NCBI GenBank assembly: GCA_035295985.1
Contig: DATHBT010000073.1
Coordinates: forward strand, 1 to 37,459
Reading direction: 5' to 3'
Source: JAIVGV01 sp035295985
GTDB lineage: Bacteria > Acidobacteriota > Blastocatellia > Pyrinomonadales > Pyrinomonadaceae
Length of the DNA: 37,459 nt
The position numbers and the translations under genes were made by a program. Each line of letters opens with the position of its first letter. Within the stretch, counting starts at the first letter, position 1. A model generated the notes under the pieces. The model was not told where the DNA came from. It made no database searches and saw nothing but the letters and a program-made list of their open reading frames with translations. This document shows, piece after piece, positions 15,167 to 23,621 of this stretch.

Positions 15167-15544
15167 GCGGGAATCTCCTTCCGGTTCGAGGTTCACCACC
15201 TCGGGCCACTCTCTGTTGCTCTTCCCCTTTTTCATACTCACATCATAATACGTTTCAGGCGGCCCGCGGGTTTATTAACGGGGCGTTAAGACCCACCCGC
15301 TCGCGCCCCAACTCCGCACAGGCCCCCGGCCTGAGCAGGCGCGGACGCGCACGCCGACGATTTCCGGCCCGACAACGCGCCCCGCCGGCCCGCTCGCTTG
15401 CCTTCCCGCCGCGCGCTCCGTTAAATTTGTCGCTCACTTGAGCGCGAGTCCGCGAACCTTCCCACAACGCAACAAGACAGTGCGACGCGGACGCCAGTCG
15501 TGCCCGTGCGTTCTGAAAATCCCGCGGAGAGGTCTCTTACCCGT
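15167..15544. promoter_or_regulatory. Divergent intergenic region between SPFH operon and EF-G-like gene
   Basis: About 378 bases without a gene I can support. On the minus strand TATTAT at 15245-15250 could be the -10 box of the SPFH operon, but no good -35 box is found at the right distance. The middle part (15285-15420) is very GC-rich with no repeat or hairpin of note. A plus-strand GAGAGG lies about 12 nt before the EF-G-like ATG. Confidence 0.35.
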
Positions 15545-17647
15545 ATGAAAGTCTATCCGACACACCAGATTCGTAACCTCGCCGTCGTCGGCCACGGCGA
15601 CGCCGGCAAGACGCAGTTGGTCAGCTCCCTCCTCTACGTCGCCGGCGCGACGCCCCGCTGGGGCAAGGTTGACGAGGGCACCTCGACGACCGACTACGAC
15701 GAGGACTCCATCGCGCGCAAGATCACGCTCAACTCCGCGCTCGCGCACCTCGAACACCGCGAACACAAGATCAACCTGATCGACACGCCCGGCTACGCCG
15801 CCTTCGTCGCCCACGCGCGGCCCGCACTCCGGGTCGCAGACTGCGCGCTCGTCGTCGTCCACGCCGTCAAGGGCGTGGAGGTGCAGACCGAGAAGACCTG
15901 GGCCTACGCCAACGAGTTCCAGACGCCGCGCATGATGGTCATCAACCAGGTGGACAAGGAGCACGCCGACTTCGGCGCGGCGCTCGACTCGGCGCGCAAC
16001 GCCTTCAGCCGCGCCATCGTCCCCTTCACTCTCCCCATCGGCAAGGAGGCCGACTTCAAGGGCGTCGTCGATGTCGTCCACATGAAGGCTTACGAGTACG
16101 ACGCGAACGGCAGGGCCAAAGAGATTCCGATCCCCGAACAGGGCCGCGACGTGGTTGACGCGGAGCGCACGCGCTTGGTCGAAGTGATCGCCGAGTCGGA
16201 CGACGCTTTGATGGAAAAATACTTCGAGGACGGGACGCTCCCCGAAGAGGACATCGTGGCGAACATCTCGAAGGCCATAGCCGCCTCGCGCCTGTGCCCC
16301 GTCTTCGCCGTCTCGTCCGCGACGCTCGTCGGGTTACAGAGCCTGCTCGACGGCATCGTTGACTACGCGCCCGCGCCCGACGCGCACGAGGCCGAGCACG
16401 GCAAGGCGAACACCGACGGGGGCGGCGAAGTTTTAACCCGCAAGTACAACGAGAGCGAGCCGTTCTCGGCCTACGTCTTCCGCACCGTAGCCGATCCGTT
16501 CGCGGGCCGCATCACCGTGATGAAGGTCATCAGCGGCCACGTCAAGCACGACGCGACGGTACAGAACACGACGCGCGGCGTCCCCGAGCGCCTCGGCGCT
16601 TTGCACTCCATGCAGGGCAAGCAGCTCGACAAGATCGAGGAGGCCGGCGCGGGCGACATCATCGCGTGCGTCAAGCTCAAAGAGACGCAGACCGGCGACA
16701 CGCTCGCCGACAAGGCGCAGCCCATCGTTTACGATCCGATCCAGTTCCCCGAGGCCGCTATCTCGTTCGCCATCGAGCCGAAGTCGCGGCAGGACGAGGA
16801 GAAGATCAGCGTCGCCCTGCACAAGATTCTGGAAGAGGACCCCAGCCTGCACTTCACGCGCGACGCGCAGACCAAGGAGTTCATCCTGTCGGGTTCGGGC
16901 CAGTTACACGTCGAGACGGTGGTCGAGAAGCTGAAGAAGCGTTACCACGTCGAGGTCGCCCTGCACCCGCCGAAGGTTCCGTACAAGGAGACGATCACGG
17001 CGCGCGCGGAGGTGCAGGGCAGGCACAAGAAGCAGACGGGCGGGCGCGGCCAGTTCGGCGACTGCAAGGTGGTCTTCGAGCCACTGCCGCGCGGCGAGGG
17101 CTTCAAGTTCGAGGACAAGATTTTCGGCGGCTCGGTGCCGCAGAATTTCCGCCCCGCCATCGAGAAGGGCATCGTCGAGGCCGCGTCCGGCGGCGCGATT
17201 GCCGGCTACCCGCTCGTGGACTTCAAGGTGACGCTGATCGACGGCTCTTACCACACGGTCGATTCGGATGAGCACAGCTTCCGCGCCGCCGGCCGCAAGG
17301 CATTCCGCGCCGCGATTGAGAAAGTGAAGCCGACCTTGCTCGAACCGGTGATGCACGTCGAGGTGGTCGCGCCAGTCGAGTGTTCGGGCGACATCATGGG
17401 CGACCTCAACTCGCGCCGGGGCCGCGTGCAGGGCATGGAGATGCGCGGCAAGAACCAGGTCATCAAGGCGTCAGTCCCGATGGCCGAGATGCTCGACTAC
17501 CAGTCGAAGCTAAACTCCATCACGGCCGCGCGCGGCTCCTACCACATGGAGTTCTCGCACTACGACCCCGTGCCGGGGCAGATCGCGCAGAAGGTCGTCG
17601 AGCAGGCCCGCGCCGAGGGCCGCATCCGCGCCGAAGAAGAAGATTAG
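15545..17647 (+). CDS. EF-G-II-type translation GTPase (elongation factor G paralogue)
   Basis: From ATG at 15545 this is a 700-residue, five-domain EF-G-like protein. GTPase motifs are G1 GHGDAGKT at residues 16-23, G3 DTPG at 80-83 and G4 NQVD at 134-137 (usually NKxD). The segment WGKVDEGTSTTDYDEDSI followed by ARKITL replaces the RGITI switch I of standard EF-G, as in the EF-G-II group. Domain IV and V segments include TGGRGQFGDCKVVFEP, GGAIAGYPLVDFKVTLIDG, HSFRAAGRKAFRAA and SGDIMGDLNSRRGRVQGME. These indicate a ribosomal translocase-like role, but EF-G-II paralogues are often auxiliary and their exact job varies. The frame extends to a GTG at 15500, but the family start is the MKVYPTHQIRN segment. 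The gene is monocistronic, with a hairpin terminator after it. Confidence 0.92.
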   Translation: MKVYPTHQIRNLAVVGHGDAGKTQLVSSLLYVAGATPRWGKVDEGTSTTDYDEDSIARKITLNSALAHLEHREHKINLIDTPGYAAFVAHARPALRVADCALVVVHAVKGVEVQTEKTWAYANEFQTPRMMVINQVDKEHADFGAALDSARNAFSRAIVPFTLPIGKEADFKGVVDVVHMKAYEYDANGRAKEIPIPEQGRDVVDAERTRLVEVIAESDDALMEKYFEDGTLPEEDIVANISKAIAASRLCPVFAVSSATLVGLQSLLDGIVDYAPAPDAHEAEHGKANTDGGGEVLTRKYNESEPFSAYVFRTVADPFAGRITVMKVISGHVKHDATVQNTTRGVPERLGALHSMQGKQLDKIEEAGAGDIIACVKLKETQTGDTLADKAQPIVYDPIQFPEAAISFAIEPKSRQDEEKISVALHKILEEDPSLHFTRDAQTKEFILSGSGQLHVETVVEKLKKRYHVEVALHPPKVPYKETITARAEVQGRHKKQTGGRGQFGDCKVVFEPLPRGEGFKFEDKIFGGSVPQNFRPAIEKGIVEAASGGAIAGYPLVDFKVTLIDGSYHTVDSDEHSFRAAGRKAFRAAIEKVKPTLLEPVMHVEVVAPVECSGDIMGDLNSRRGRVQGMEMRGKNQVIKASVPMAEMLDYQSKLNSITAARGSYHMEFSHYDPVPGQIAQKVVEQARAEGRIRAEEED

Positions 17648-17676
17648 TTCGGCGCAAATCGGGTCGGCCAAGAAGC

Positions 17677-17722
17677 GAGGGCACTCGGAGGGTTCCGGCC
17701 TCCGAGTGCCCTCGAACTTTGT
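17677..17722. terminator. Perfect 15-bp hairpin, terminator between convergent genes
   Basis: Arms at 17677-17691 and 17699-17713 pair perfectly with a seven-base loop, followed by GAACTTTGTT on the plus strand. It lies 29 bp after the EF-G-like stop and 34 bp from the end of the convergent secreted gene. Confidence 0.8.
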
Positions 17723-17746
17723 TGCGCGGCGGTACGGCTCAGATAA

Positions 17747-18856
17747 CTACTGCGGGGGCGTGAAGCCCGTCAGCGGGTTGCCGTAGAAGGCGTCGGTCTT
17801 CCACGCGTTGCGATCCCACTGGCCGTCCTGGTCGCCTATGATCGTGACGGGCACGACGACGACGTTGCTGCCCAGCTTGTTGGCCGCGGCGATGCCGTTG
17901 TCGAACTTGCCGTCCGGCCCCACCGTGAACTTGATCGAGCGCGCCAGCTTGTTGTTCCACAGCACCTTCAGCTCGTACTCGCCGGGGTTCTCTGTGACGA
18001 CGTGGAGCGGCCCGAACATGCCGGCCGCTTCCTTCGCCTTGTCGTAGGTGCGCAGGTTCGGGAAGTCGCACTCGACGAGCGACCACTTCGCCTTCTGCGG
18101 GATGTTGTCGGCGACGTAGTGCGTCGTGTTGTTGTCGATGACGGATTCGCAACTGGCGCGGCCGACCTCCGTCCCCTCGTACATCTTCTTGCCGATCTCC
18201 TTGCCGTTCAGAAAAATGTGCGGCTTGAAGTTGTAGGCATCGCCGCGCACCCAGAAGGCCATGTGGAAGTTCGGCCGATCCCAGCCCTTGAGGTCGTCGG
18301 CCGACGAGTAGACGTAGCCGATGGGCATGTTCCAGTCGTGGTTGACGAAGTAGACGAACTTCTTAACGGCCTTCGGGCCGTGCTCGTTCGAGAGGGCCTT
18401 CTCGACCTTCGCCTTGCCCGTGAAGAGCGTCGTGTCGGTTCCGGCCAGCTCGTTCCTGAGCTTGATGGCGAAGCTGACCGGGCCGGTGTAGAGCGAGGAT
18501 TTGTCTTCGCCGATGTTGCGCCCGCCGCACTCAGTGACCTGCCACCAGCGGCCGGCCGGCGTCTCCTCGGTCACGCAGTCGAACTTCACCCACACCCCGC
18601 CGGTCGGCAGAGAGAACTCTGTGTAGAGCTGTCCGCCGCTGGGGATCGGGCCGTTGACGCGGAACCGGATTCTGGGGAGCCAACTCCACTCGTCGTAGTT
18701 GCCTTTGTAGGAGTTGACCGTGAACGGGGTCACCTGGACGGAGTTCTTCCAGATCGTGGGCTGATCCTGTGCGGCGGCCGTGCGGGGCAGGAGCAGGGTG
18801 AGGGTTGAGAGGGCCAAAAGTGTTAAAGCAGAAGCGAACACGAGTCTGTTTCTCAA
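17747..18856 (-). CDS. Secreted hypothetical protein, 369 aa
   Basis: A 369-residue protein with a signal peptide (residues 1-29, cleavage after RTAAA). The mature part is rich in aromatic and beta-strand patterns: WLPRIRFRVNGPIPSGGQLY, GGVWVKFDCV, RWWQVTECGG, then FVYFVNHDWNMPIGYVYSS, FWVRGDAYNFKPHIFLNGKE and PGEYELKVLWNNKLARSIKF. It looks like one or two beta-sandwich domains and contains four Cys that could form disulfides. No family is recognised. The start is TTG at 18856 with GGAGG 6 nt upstream, the only fitting start before the signal peptide. It is convergent with the EF-G-like gene and divergent from the AraC regulator, which may control it; that link is only positional. Confidence 0.8.
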   Translation of the reverse strand: MRNRLVFASALTLLALSTLTLLLPRTAAAQDQPTIWKNSVQVTPFTVNSYKGNYDEWSWLPRIRFRVNGPIPSGGQLYTEFSLPTGGVWVKFDCVTEETPAGRWWQVTECGGRNIGEDKSSLYTGPVSFAIKLRNELAGTDTTLFTGKAKVEKALSNEHGPKAVKKFVYFVNHDWNMPIGYVYSSADDLKGWDRPNFHMAFWVRGDAYNFKPHIFLNGKEIGKKMYEGTEVGRASCESVIDNNTTHYVADNIPQKAKWSLVECDFPNLRTYDKAKEAAGMFGPLHVVTENPGEYELKVLWNNKLARSIKFTVGPDGKFDNGIAAANKLGSNVVVVPVTIIGDQDGQWDRNAWKTDAFYGNPLTGFTPPQ

Positions 18857-19141
18857 GACACACCTCCCTGGTTTTCACAGTTAGCTTTTGTTTGAACTTC
18901 ACGTCTTGCCGCGCCCGATAGGAGGAGGGGGATTGCGCCGGGCGTCGTCCGTGTGGTCGCGAACTCTATAACGAAAAGGGGGGCGGGGCAAGGGCTTCCG
19001 GGGCGTCTCGGCCGGATTTAGTTTTTCGCGCGACGGGCGCGGCGCGGTGTGATAATTTTGCCGGCGGCAACATAAACGGCGCGCGCGACGTTCTCTCTTA
19101 TGCGGCCCGACAGGCCCGCAGACGCGCGCAGGAGTTTCCCG

Positions 19142-19966
19142 ATGCACCTCGGCAACGTCCACCCCAAAAACCCAACGGCCCGCCGCGAGTTCGCGGGCCT
19201 CGTGCTCAGCGATTCGCACTACCCCGGCCGGCTGCGCCAGCCGCGCCACGGGCACGAGCCGGCCAGCTTCAGCCTCGTGCTTGAAGGCGGCTACAGCGAG
19301 ACAGTCGCCCTAAAAACTTTCGACTGCCGGCCCGCGACGGTCATCTTCCGCCCGCCCGACGAGACGCACTCGGTAGCCTTCGCCGACGCGCCCGTCCGCA
19401 TCTTCCGCCTCGACGTCCGCCCGCAGTGGCTCGAACGGTTCGGCCTCTCGCAGACGGGCGCGCCCGCCGCCGCGGCCGGCGGCCCGCGCGCGTGGCTCGC
19501 CCTGCGCCTCTACCGCGAGATGCAGGAGGCGGACGAGTTCTCGCCGCTGGCAGTAGAGGGCCTTGCGCTAGAACTTTGGGCGGAGACGGCGCGTGAGTCT
19601 GCGCGTGAGGCAAGCGCCCGCCCGCCGCGCTGGGTGGAGCGCGCCCGCGAGATGCTGCGCGAGCAGCAGCCGGCCGGCGCGCTCACGCTCGGCGAGATCG
19701 CCGCGGAGGTCGGCGTCCACCCCTCGCGCCTCGCGCACGAGTTCCGCCGCTGCTACCGCGTGACGGCGGGCGAGTACCTGCGCCGGCTGCGGGTCGAGCG
19801 CGCCGCGCACGCGCTCGCCGCCTCCGCGCTCTCGCTCAGCGAGGTGGCCGCCGCCGCCGGCTTCTACGATCAGAGCCACATGACCAACGCCTTCAAGCGC
19901 GCCACCGGGGCGACGCCCGCCGAGTACCGCGCCGCCTTCCGCGCCGCGCAATCCCGTCCAAGCTAA
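19142..19966 (+). CDS. AraC-family transcriptional regulator
   Basis: From ATG at 19142 this is a 274-residue protein. The N-terminal half is a cupin-like sensor (HGHEPASFSLVLEGGYSE, then ATVIFRPPDETHSVAF, with the His pair and FRPPDETH typical of AraC cupins). The C-terminal half, about residues 165-265, has two helix-turn-helix units: LGEIAAEVGVHPSRLAHEFR and LSEVAAAAGFYDQSHMTNAF, followed by KRATGATPAEYRAAFR, the family end signature. AGGAG lies about 7 nt before the chosen ATG; the open-frame start at 19100 has no Shine-Dalgarno. The ligand is unknown. It is divergent from the secreted 369-residue protein across a 285-bp region. Confidence 0.93.
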   Translation: MHLGNVHPKNPTARREFAGLVLSDSHYPGRLRQPRHGHEPASFSLVLEGGYSETVALKTFDCRPATVIFRPPDETHSVAFADAPVRIFRLDVRPQWLERFGLSQTGAPAAAAGGPRAWLALRLYREMQEADEFSPLAVEGLALELWAETARESAREASARPPRWVERAREMLREQQPAGALTLGEIAAEVGVHPSRLAHEFRRCYRVTAGEYLRRLRVERAAHALAASALSLSEVAAAAGFYDQSHMTNAFKRATGATPAEYRAAFRAAQSRPS

Positions 19967-20060
19967 CCGCGACTTTCCAAGACCCGCCCCGCCTCGACCG
20001 TTTATAATCCCTCCCGGTCTCTTTGCGTTTGTCGCCTGGGTTCGAGTGCCGGATGGCTCA

Positions 20061-20154
20061 ACTCACCACAGAGGCGCAGAGGACACAGAGGAAGCACAGA
20101 GAACAGCCGACTCTCCGTGCCCCCTCCGTGCTCTCTGTGTCTCCGCGGTGAGTG
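20061..20154. repeat. Imperfect palindrome, CACAGAGG/CTCCGTGGTGAG family (head-to-head topology)
   Basis: The left arm runs from ACTCACCACAGAGG through GGACACAGAGG and CACAGAGA. The right arm runs from TCTCCGTG through CCCCCTCCGTG and CTCTGTGTCTCC to GCGGTGAGTG at 20154. Arms of about 42 bp surround a loop of about ten bases. This is the same unit set as at 12013-12160, but here the CTCACC/GGTGAG ends lie on the outside. It occupies the leader region of the tricorn-type protease gene. Confidence 0.85.
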
Positions 20155-20229
20155 CCACACATCAACACTCAAGAGAAACTGAATCCTTCTTGCCACGTAA
20201 CACCCGCAACGCACGACGGAGAAACGAAG

Positions 20230-23200
20230 ATGTCGAAAGCACTCACGGCCGCCACGCTCCTGCTAGTCTGCACCCTCTCCGCGCTCGCACAGGCGCAGCC
20301 CGCGCCGATGCTCGTCGGCCGCCTCTCCGCCAGCCGCACGCACATAGCCTTCTTCCACGCGGGCGACATCTGGACGGTCGAACGCGCGGGCGGCGAGGCC
20401 CGCAAGCTCACCGCCCCGCAGGGGACGCAGACGCAGAACTTCCCCGTCTTCTCGCCCGACGGCTCGCAGATCGCCTTCTCGCGCCTGACCGGCGGCAACT
20501 GGGACCTGTTCGTCGCGCCCGCGGCGGGCGGCGAGGCAAGGCGTCTCACCTACCACCCGGCGAACGACTGGCCTCACGGCTGGTCGCCGGACGGCCGCTC
20601 CGTCCTCTTCTCCTCGAACCGCAACCCGGACGCGCGCCTCTACACCATCGCCTCCGACGGCTCCGAGCCGCTGCCCAAAGAGCTGCCGCTGCCCAAGGCA
20701 CTGACCGGCGCGCTCTCGCCCGACGGTGCGCGCATAGCCTACTCGCCCTACTCGGCCAACCCCGGCGACTGGCGCTTCTACCGCGGCGGCGCGAAGGGCG
20801 CGATCTGGATCGCCAACGTGCGCGACGGCGCGCTCGAAAAACTCCCCTCAGGCGACTACAACGACTACTTCCCCGTCTGGTCGAGCAACAAAATCTACTT
20901 CGTCTCCGACCGCAACGGCACCTACAACCTCTACTCGCACGACCTCGCGACGAAGCGCACCTCGCCGCCCCTCACCGCCTTCTCGCAGTACGGCATACGC
21001 TGGGCCGCGCCCGCCCCCGGCGGCGTCGTCTTCGTCCGCGACGGCCGCATACACCTCTTCGACGCGGCGACCAACCGCGCGAGCGTCGTCCCCGTCACGG
21101 CCGCGGCAGACACGGCGGAACTGAAGCCCCGCACCGTCAACGCCTCGCGGACGATTGACTGGGCGATGCCTTCGACAGACGGCGAGCGCGTCGCCTTCGG
21201 CGCGCGCGGCGACATCATCCTCTTCGACACGGACGACGGCGACGTTAAGAACCTGACGCAGTCGCCCGGCACGGCCGAGCGATTCCCCGCCCTCTCGCCC
21301 GACGGCCGCCGGGTCGCCTACTTCTCCGACGAGACGGGCGAGTACCAACTGCACGTCCGCCCCTCGGACGGCACCGGCGCGATCAAGAAGATCGCGGTCG
21401 AGCCGCGCCCCTCCTTCTACCGCGAGCTGACGTGGTCGCCCGATTCTCGGAAGATTGCCTTCGCCGACAAGCGGCTCGCCCTCTGGGTCGCGGACGTAGA
21501 GGCCGGCACGGCGCGGCAGGCCGACAAGTCAACCTACTCTCACCAGGAAGAGCTTTATCCCAACTGGTCGCCCGACTCGCGCTGGCTCGCCTACTCGAAG
21601 CACCTGAAGAACCGCGCCCGCACCGTCTTTGTCTATGACACGCAGACGAATCAAACGCGGCAGGTGACGGACGGCGTCACGCACACGGAGTCGCCGGCCT
21701 TCGACCGTTCAGGCCGACTGCTTTACTTCATCTCAAGCCCCACGGCCGGCACGAGCGAGTTCGGCTGGGGCGTCCTCGCGGGCGTCATGGCCCGGCCGCT
21801 CGTCACGCGCCGCGCGCACGCTGCGGTGCTCCGCAACGACGACCCCGCGCCGCTCCTTCCCAACAACGCGCCGAACCCCGACTTCAAGTTCGAGGAATCC
21901 AACGCGCCCGTCCGCATCGACTTCGAGGGCCTGACGCGCCGCACAATCGACCTGCCGATGGGGCAGCGCGACTTCGCGCAGTTGCTGCCCGGCCGGCCGG
22001 GCCAGCTCTTCGCCGTCGTCAACGAGTGGTCAAAGTCGCCCGCGCTCGGCACAGGCCCGACACAGGCCGTCCACTTCTACGATCTGACGAAGCCGCCGAA
22101 GGTCGAGCGTGTCGTCGAGGAGATCAGCGGCTACGAGCTGACGCGCGACGGGCGCAAGCTGCTCTACACGAAGGGGGGCGACTTCTTCGTCGTCAACGCC
22201 GCGCCCGAAGTGAAGCCGGGCGAGGGCAAGCTGGATTTCAAGCGGATGGAGGTGGCCGTCGATCCGCGCGCCGAGTGGCGGCAGATCTACCGCGAGTCGT
22301 GGCGCGTGATGCGCGACTGGTTCTACGACCCCTCGCACCACGGCCAGAACATCGCCGAGCTCGAACGCCATTACGCCGAATACCTGCCCGCGGTCACGCG
22401 CCGCGCCGACCTGAACGCGCTGATGAACATGGCGCTCGGCCACGTCTCCGTCAGCCACATGGGCACGGGCGCGGGCGACACGCCGCCCCCTTCGGGTCCG
22501 CCCGTCCGCGTCGCCATGCTCGGCGCGGACTACGAAGTCGATCAGAACCGCTACCGCTTCAAGCGCGTCTATCGCTCCGTCCCCTACCACTCGACCGTCG
22601 GCGCGTTCCCCGCGCCGCTCGACCGCCCCGGCGTCTCGGTGCGCGACGGCGATTACCTGATCAGTGTGGACGACAAAGAGGTTGACGCCTCGCGCAGCGT
22701 CTTCAGCTACTTCGAGGGCAAGGGGCCGGGGGCGATTAAGATCAGGGTCGGCCCGTCGCCTTCGGGCGAGGGCGCGCGAACACTGTCGGTCTTCCCCATC
22801 CCGAACGAGATTCCGCTGCGGGCGGCGAACATGGTCGAAGGCTTCCGCCGCCGCGTCGAGCAGGCGACGAGCGGGCGGGTCGGCTACGTCTACGTGCAGA
22901 ACTGGGGCGGCGGCGGAAGCGTTGACGCCATGCGGGGGCTGGCGGGGAACGCCGACCGGGCAGGGCTGATCATCGACCAGCGCGGCAACGGCGGCGGCAT
23001 CACGCCCGACTTCGTCATCGAGTGGCTGCGCCGCCGCCCGCTCTACTACTACATGTTCCGCGAGGGCGACGACATCCCGACGCCCGTCAACCCCGGCCCG
23101 GCGGCGCGTGTCCTCATCACCAACGAAGACAACTTCTCCGCGGCCGAGACCTTCGCCTTCATGTGGAAGCTCGCCGGCCTCGGCCCCATCGTCGGCACGC

Positions 23201-23481
23201 GCACGGGCGGCGGCGGCATCGGCCCCTACGTCTATACGCCGCGCTTCATCGACGGCGGCCAGATACAACTGCCCAACCGCGCCGCCTACAACCCTGACGG
23301 AACTTCGTGGGGCATCGAAAACACCGGCATCACGCCCGACATCCCCGTCGAGATCACGCCGCGCGACTACATGGCCGGCCGCGACCCGCAGCTAGAGCGC
23401 GCCATCCAGGCCGCCCTCGCCGAGGTCGCCAAAAACCCGGTCGTCCGCCCGAAGCGCCCGAAGTATCCGGTTCACAAATGA
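20230..23481 (+). CDS. Secreted tricorn-type S41 serine protease with beta-propeller domains
   Basis: From ATG at 20230 this is a 1083-residue protein. The signal peptide is residues 1-22 (MSKALTAATLLLVCTLSALA). Residues 25-620 contain TolB-like propeller repeats (FSPDGSQIAFSR, WSPDGRSVLFSSNR, LSPDGRRVAYFSD, WSPDSRKIAF, WSPDSRWLAYSKH). The core segment MRDWFYDPSHHGQN carries the His expected in the tricorn active site. A PDZ domain follows near 790-860 (SVRDGDYLISVDDKEV). The S41 catalytic domain runs from about 870 and has the nucleophile S970 in EDNFSAAETFAF, preceded by IIDQRGNGGG. It probably degrades peptides outside the cytoplasmic membrane. GGAG lies 8 nt before the chosen ATG; the upstream extension crosses the repeat and is discarded. 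It is convergent with an S46 dipeptidyl peptidase. Confidence 0.95.
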   Translation: MSKALTAATLLLVCTLSALAQAQPAPMLVGRLSASRTHIAFFHAGDIWTVERAGGEARKLTAPQGTQTQNFPVFSPDGSQIAFSRLTGGNWDLFVAPAAGGEARRLTYHPANDWPHGWSPDGRSVLFSSNRNPDARLYTIASDGSEPLPKELPLPKALTGALSPDGARIAYSPYSANPGDWRFYRGGAKGAIWIANVRDGALEKLPSGDYNDYFPVWSSNKIYFVSDRNGTYNLYSHDLATKRTSPPLTAFSQYGIRWAAPAPGGVVFVRDGRIHLFDAATNRASVVPVTAAADTAELKPRTVNASRTIDWAMPSTDGERVAFGARGDIILFDTDDGDVKNLTQSPGTAERFPALSPDGRRVAYFSDETGEYQLHVRPSDGTGAIKKIAVEPRPSFYRELTWSPDSRKIAFADKRLALWVADVEAGTARQADKSTYSHQEELYPNWSPDSRWLAYSKHLKNRARTVFVYDTQTNQTRQVTDGVTHTESPAFDRSGRLLYFISSPTAGTSEFGWGVLAGVMARPLVTRRAHAAVLRNDDPAPLLPNNAPNPDFKFEESNAPVRIDFEGLTRRTIDLPMGQRDFAQLLPGRPGQLFAVVNEWSKSPALGTGPTQAVHFYDLTKPPKVERVVEEISGYELTRDGRKLLYTKGGDFFVVNAAPEVKPGEGKLDFKRMEVAVDPRAEWRQIYRESWRVMRDWFYDPSHHGQNIAELERHYAEYLPAVTRRADLNALMNMALGHVSVSHMGTGAGDTPPPSGPPVRVAMLGADYEVDQNRYRFKRVYRSVPYHSTVGAFPAPLDRPGVSVRDGDYLISVDDKEVDASRSVFSYFEGKGPGAIKIRVGPSPSGEGARTLSVFPIPNEIPLRAANMVEGFRRRVEQATSGRVGYVYVQNWGGGGSVDAMRGLAGNADRAGLIIDQRGNGGGITPDFVIEWLRRRPLYYYMFREGDDIPTPVNPGPAARVLITNEDNFSAAETFAFMWKLAGLGPIVGTRTGGGGIGPYVYTPRFIDGGQIQLPNRAAYNPDGTSWGIENTGITPDIPVEITPRDYMAGRDPQLERAIQAALAEVAKNPVVRPKRPKYPVHK

Positions 23482-23621
23482 GCTGTTAGCTGTTAGCTAT
23501 TAGCTGTTAGCAAAACAAGAAGGCGCGAGGCAGTCTGGATTCGGACTGCTTCGCGCCTTCGTTGTTCAAGCCGACGCCGCGTGTATAGCTAACAGCTAAC
23601 GGCTAACAGCTAACAGCTTTT
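23480..23621. repeat. Inverted pair of AGCTGTT heptamer arrays flanking a terminator
   Basis: Four AGCTGTT-type heptamers at 23481-23511 start inside the tricorn gene stop codon. Their inverted copies (AGCTAAC, AGCTAAC, GGCTAAC, AGCTAAC) at 23587-23618 end just before the S46 stop codon. Between the arms lies a separate terminator hairpin. The arms are the same type as the outer arms at 3170-3199 and 3331-3362. Confidence 0.88.
23520..23559. terminator. Bidirectional terminator between convergent peptidase genes
   Basis: Arms at 23520-23535 and 23544-23559 pair at 15 of 16 positions (the other is a wobble pair) with an eight-base loop. They are flanked by AAAACAAG on the left and CGTTGTT on the right. 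It serves the tricorn-type gene (plus) and the S46 gene (minus). Confidence 0.8.
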
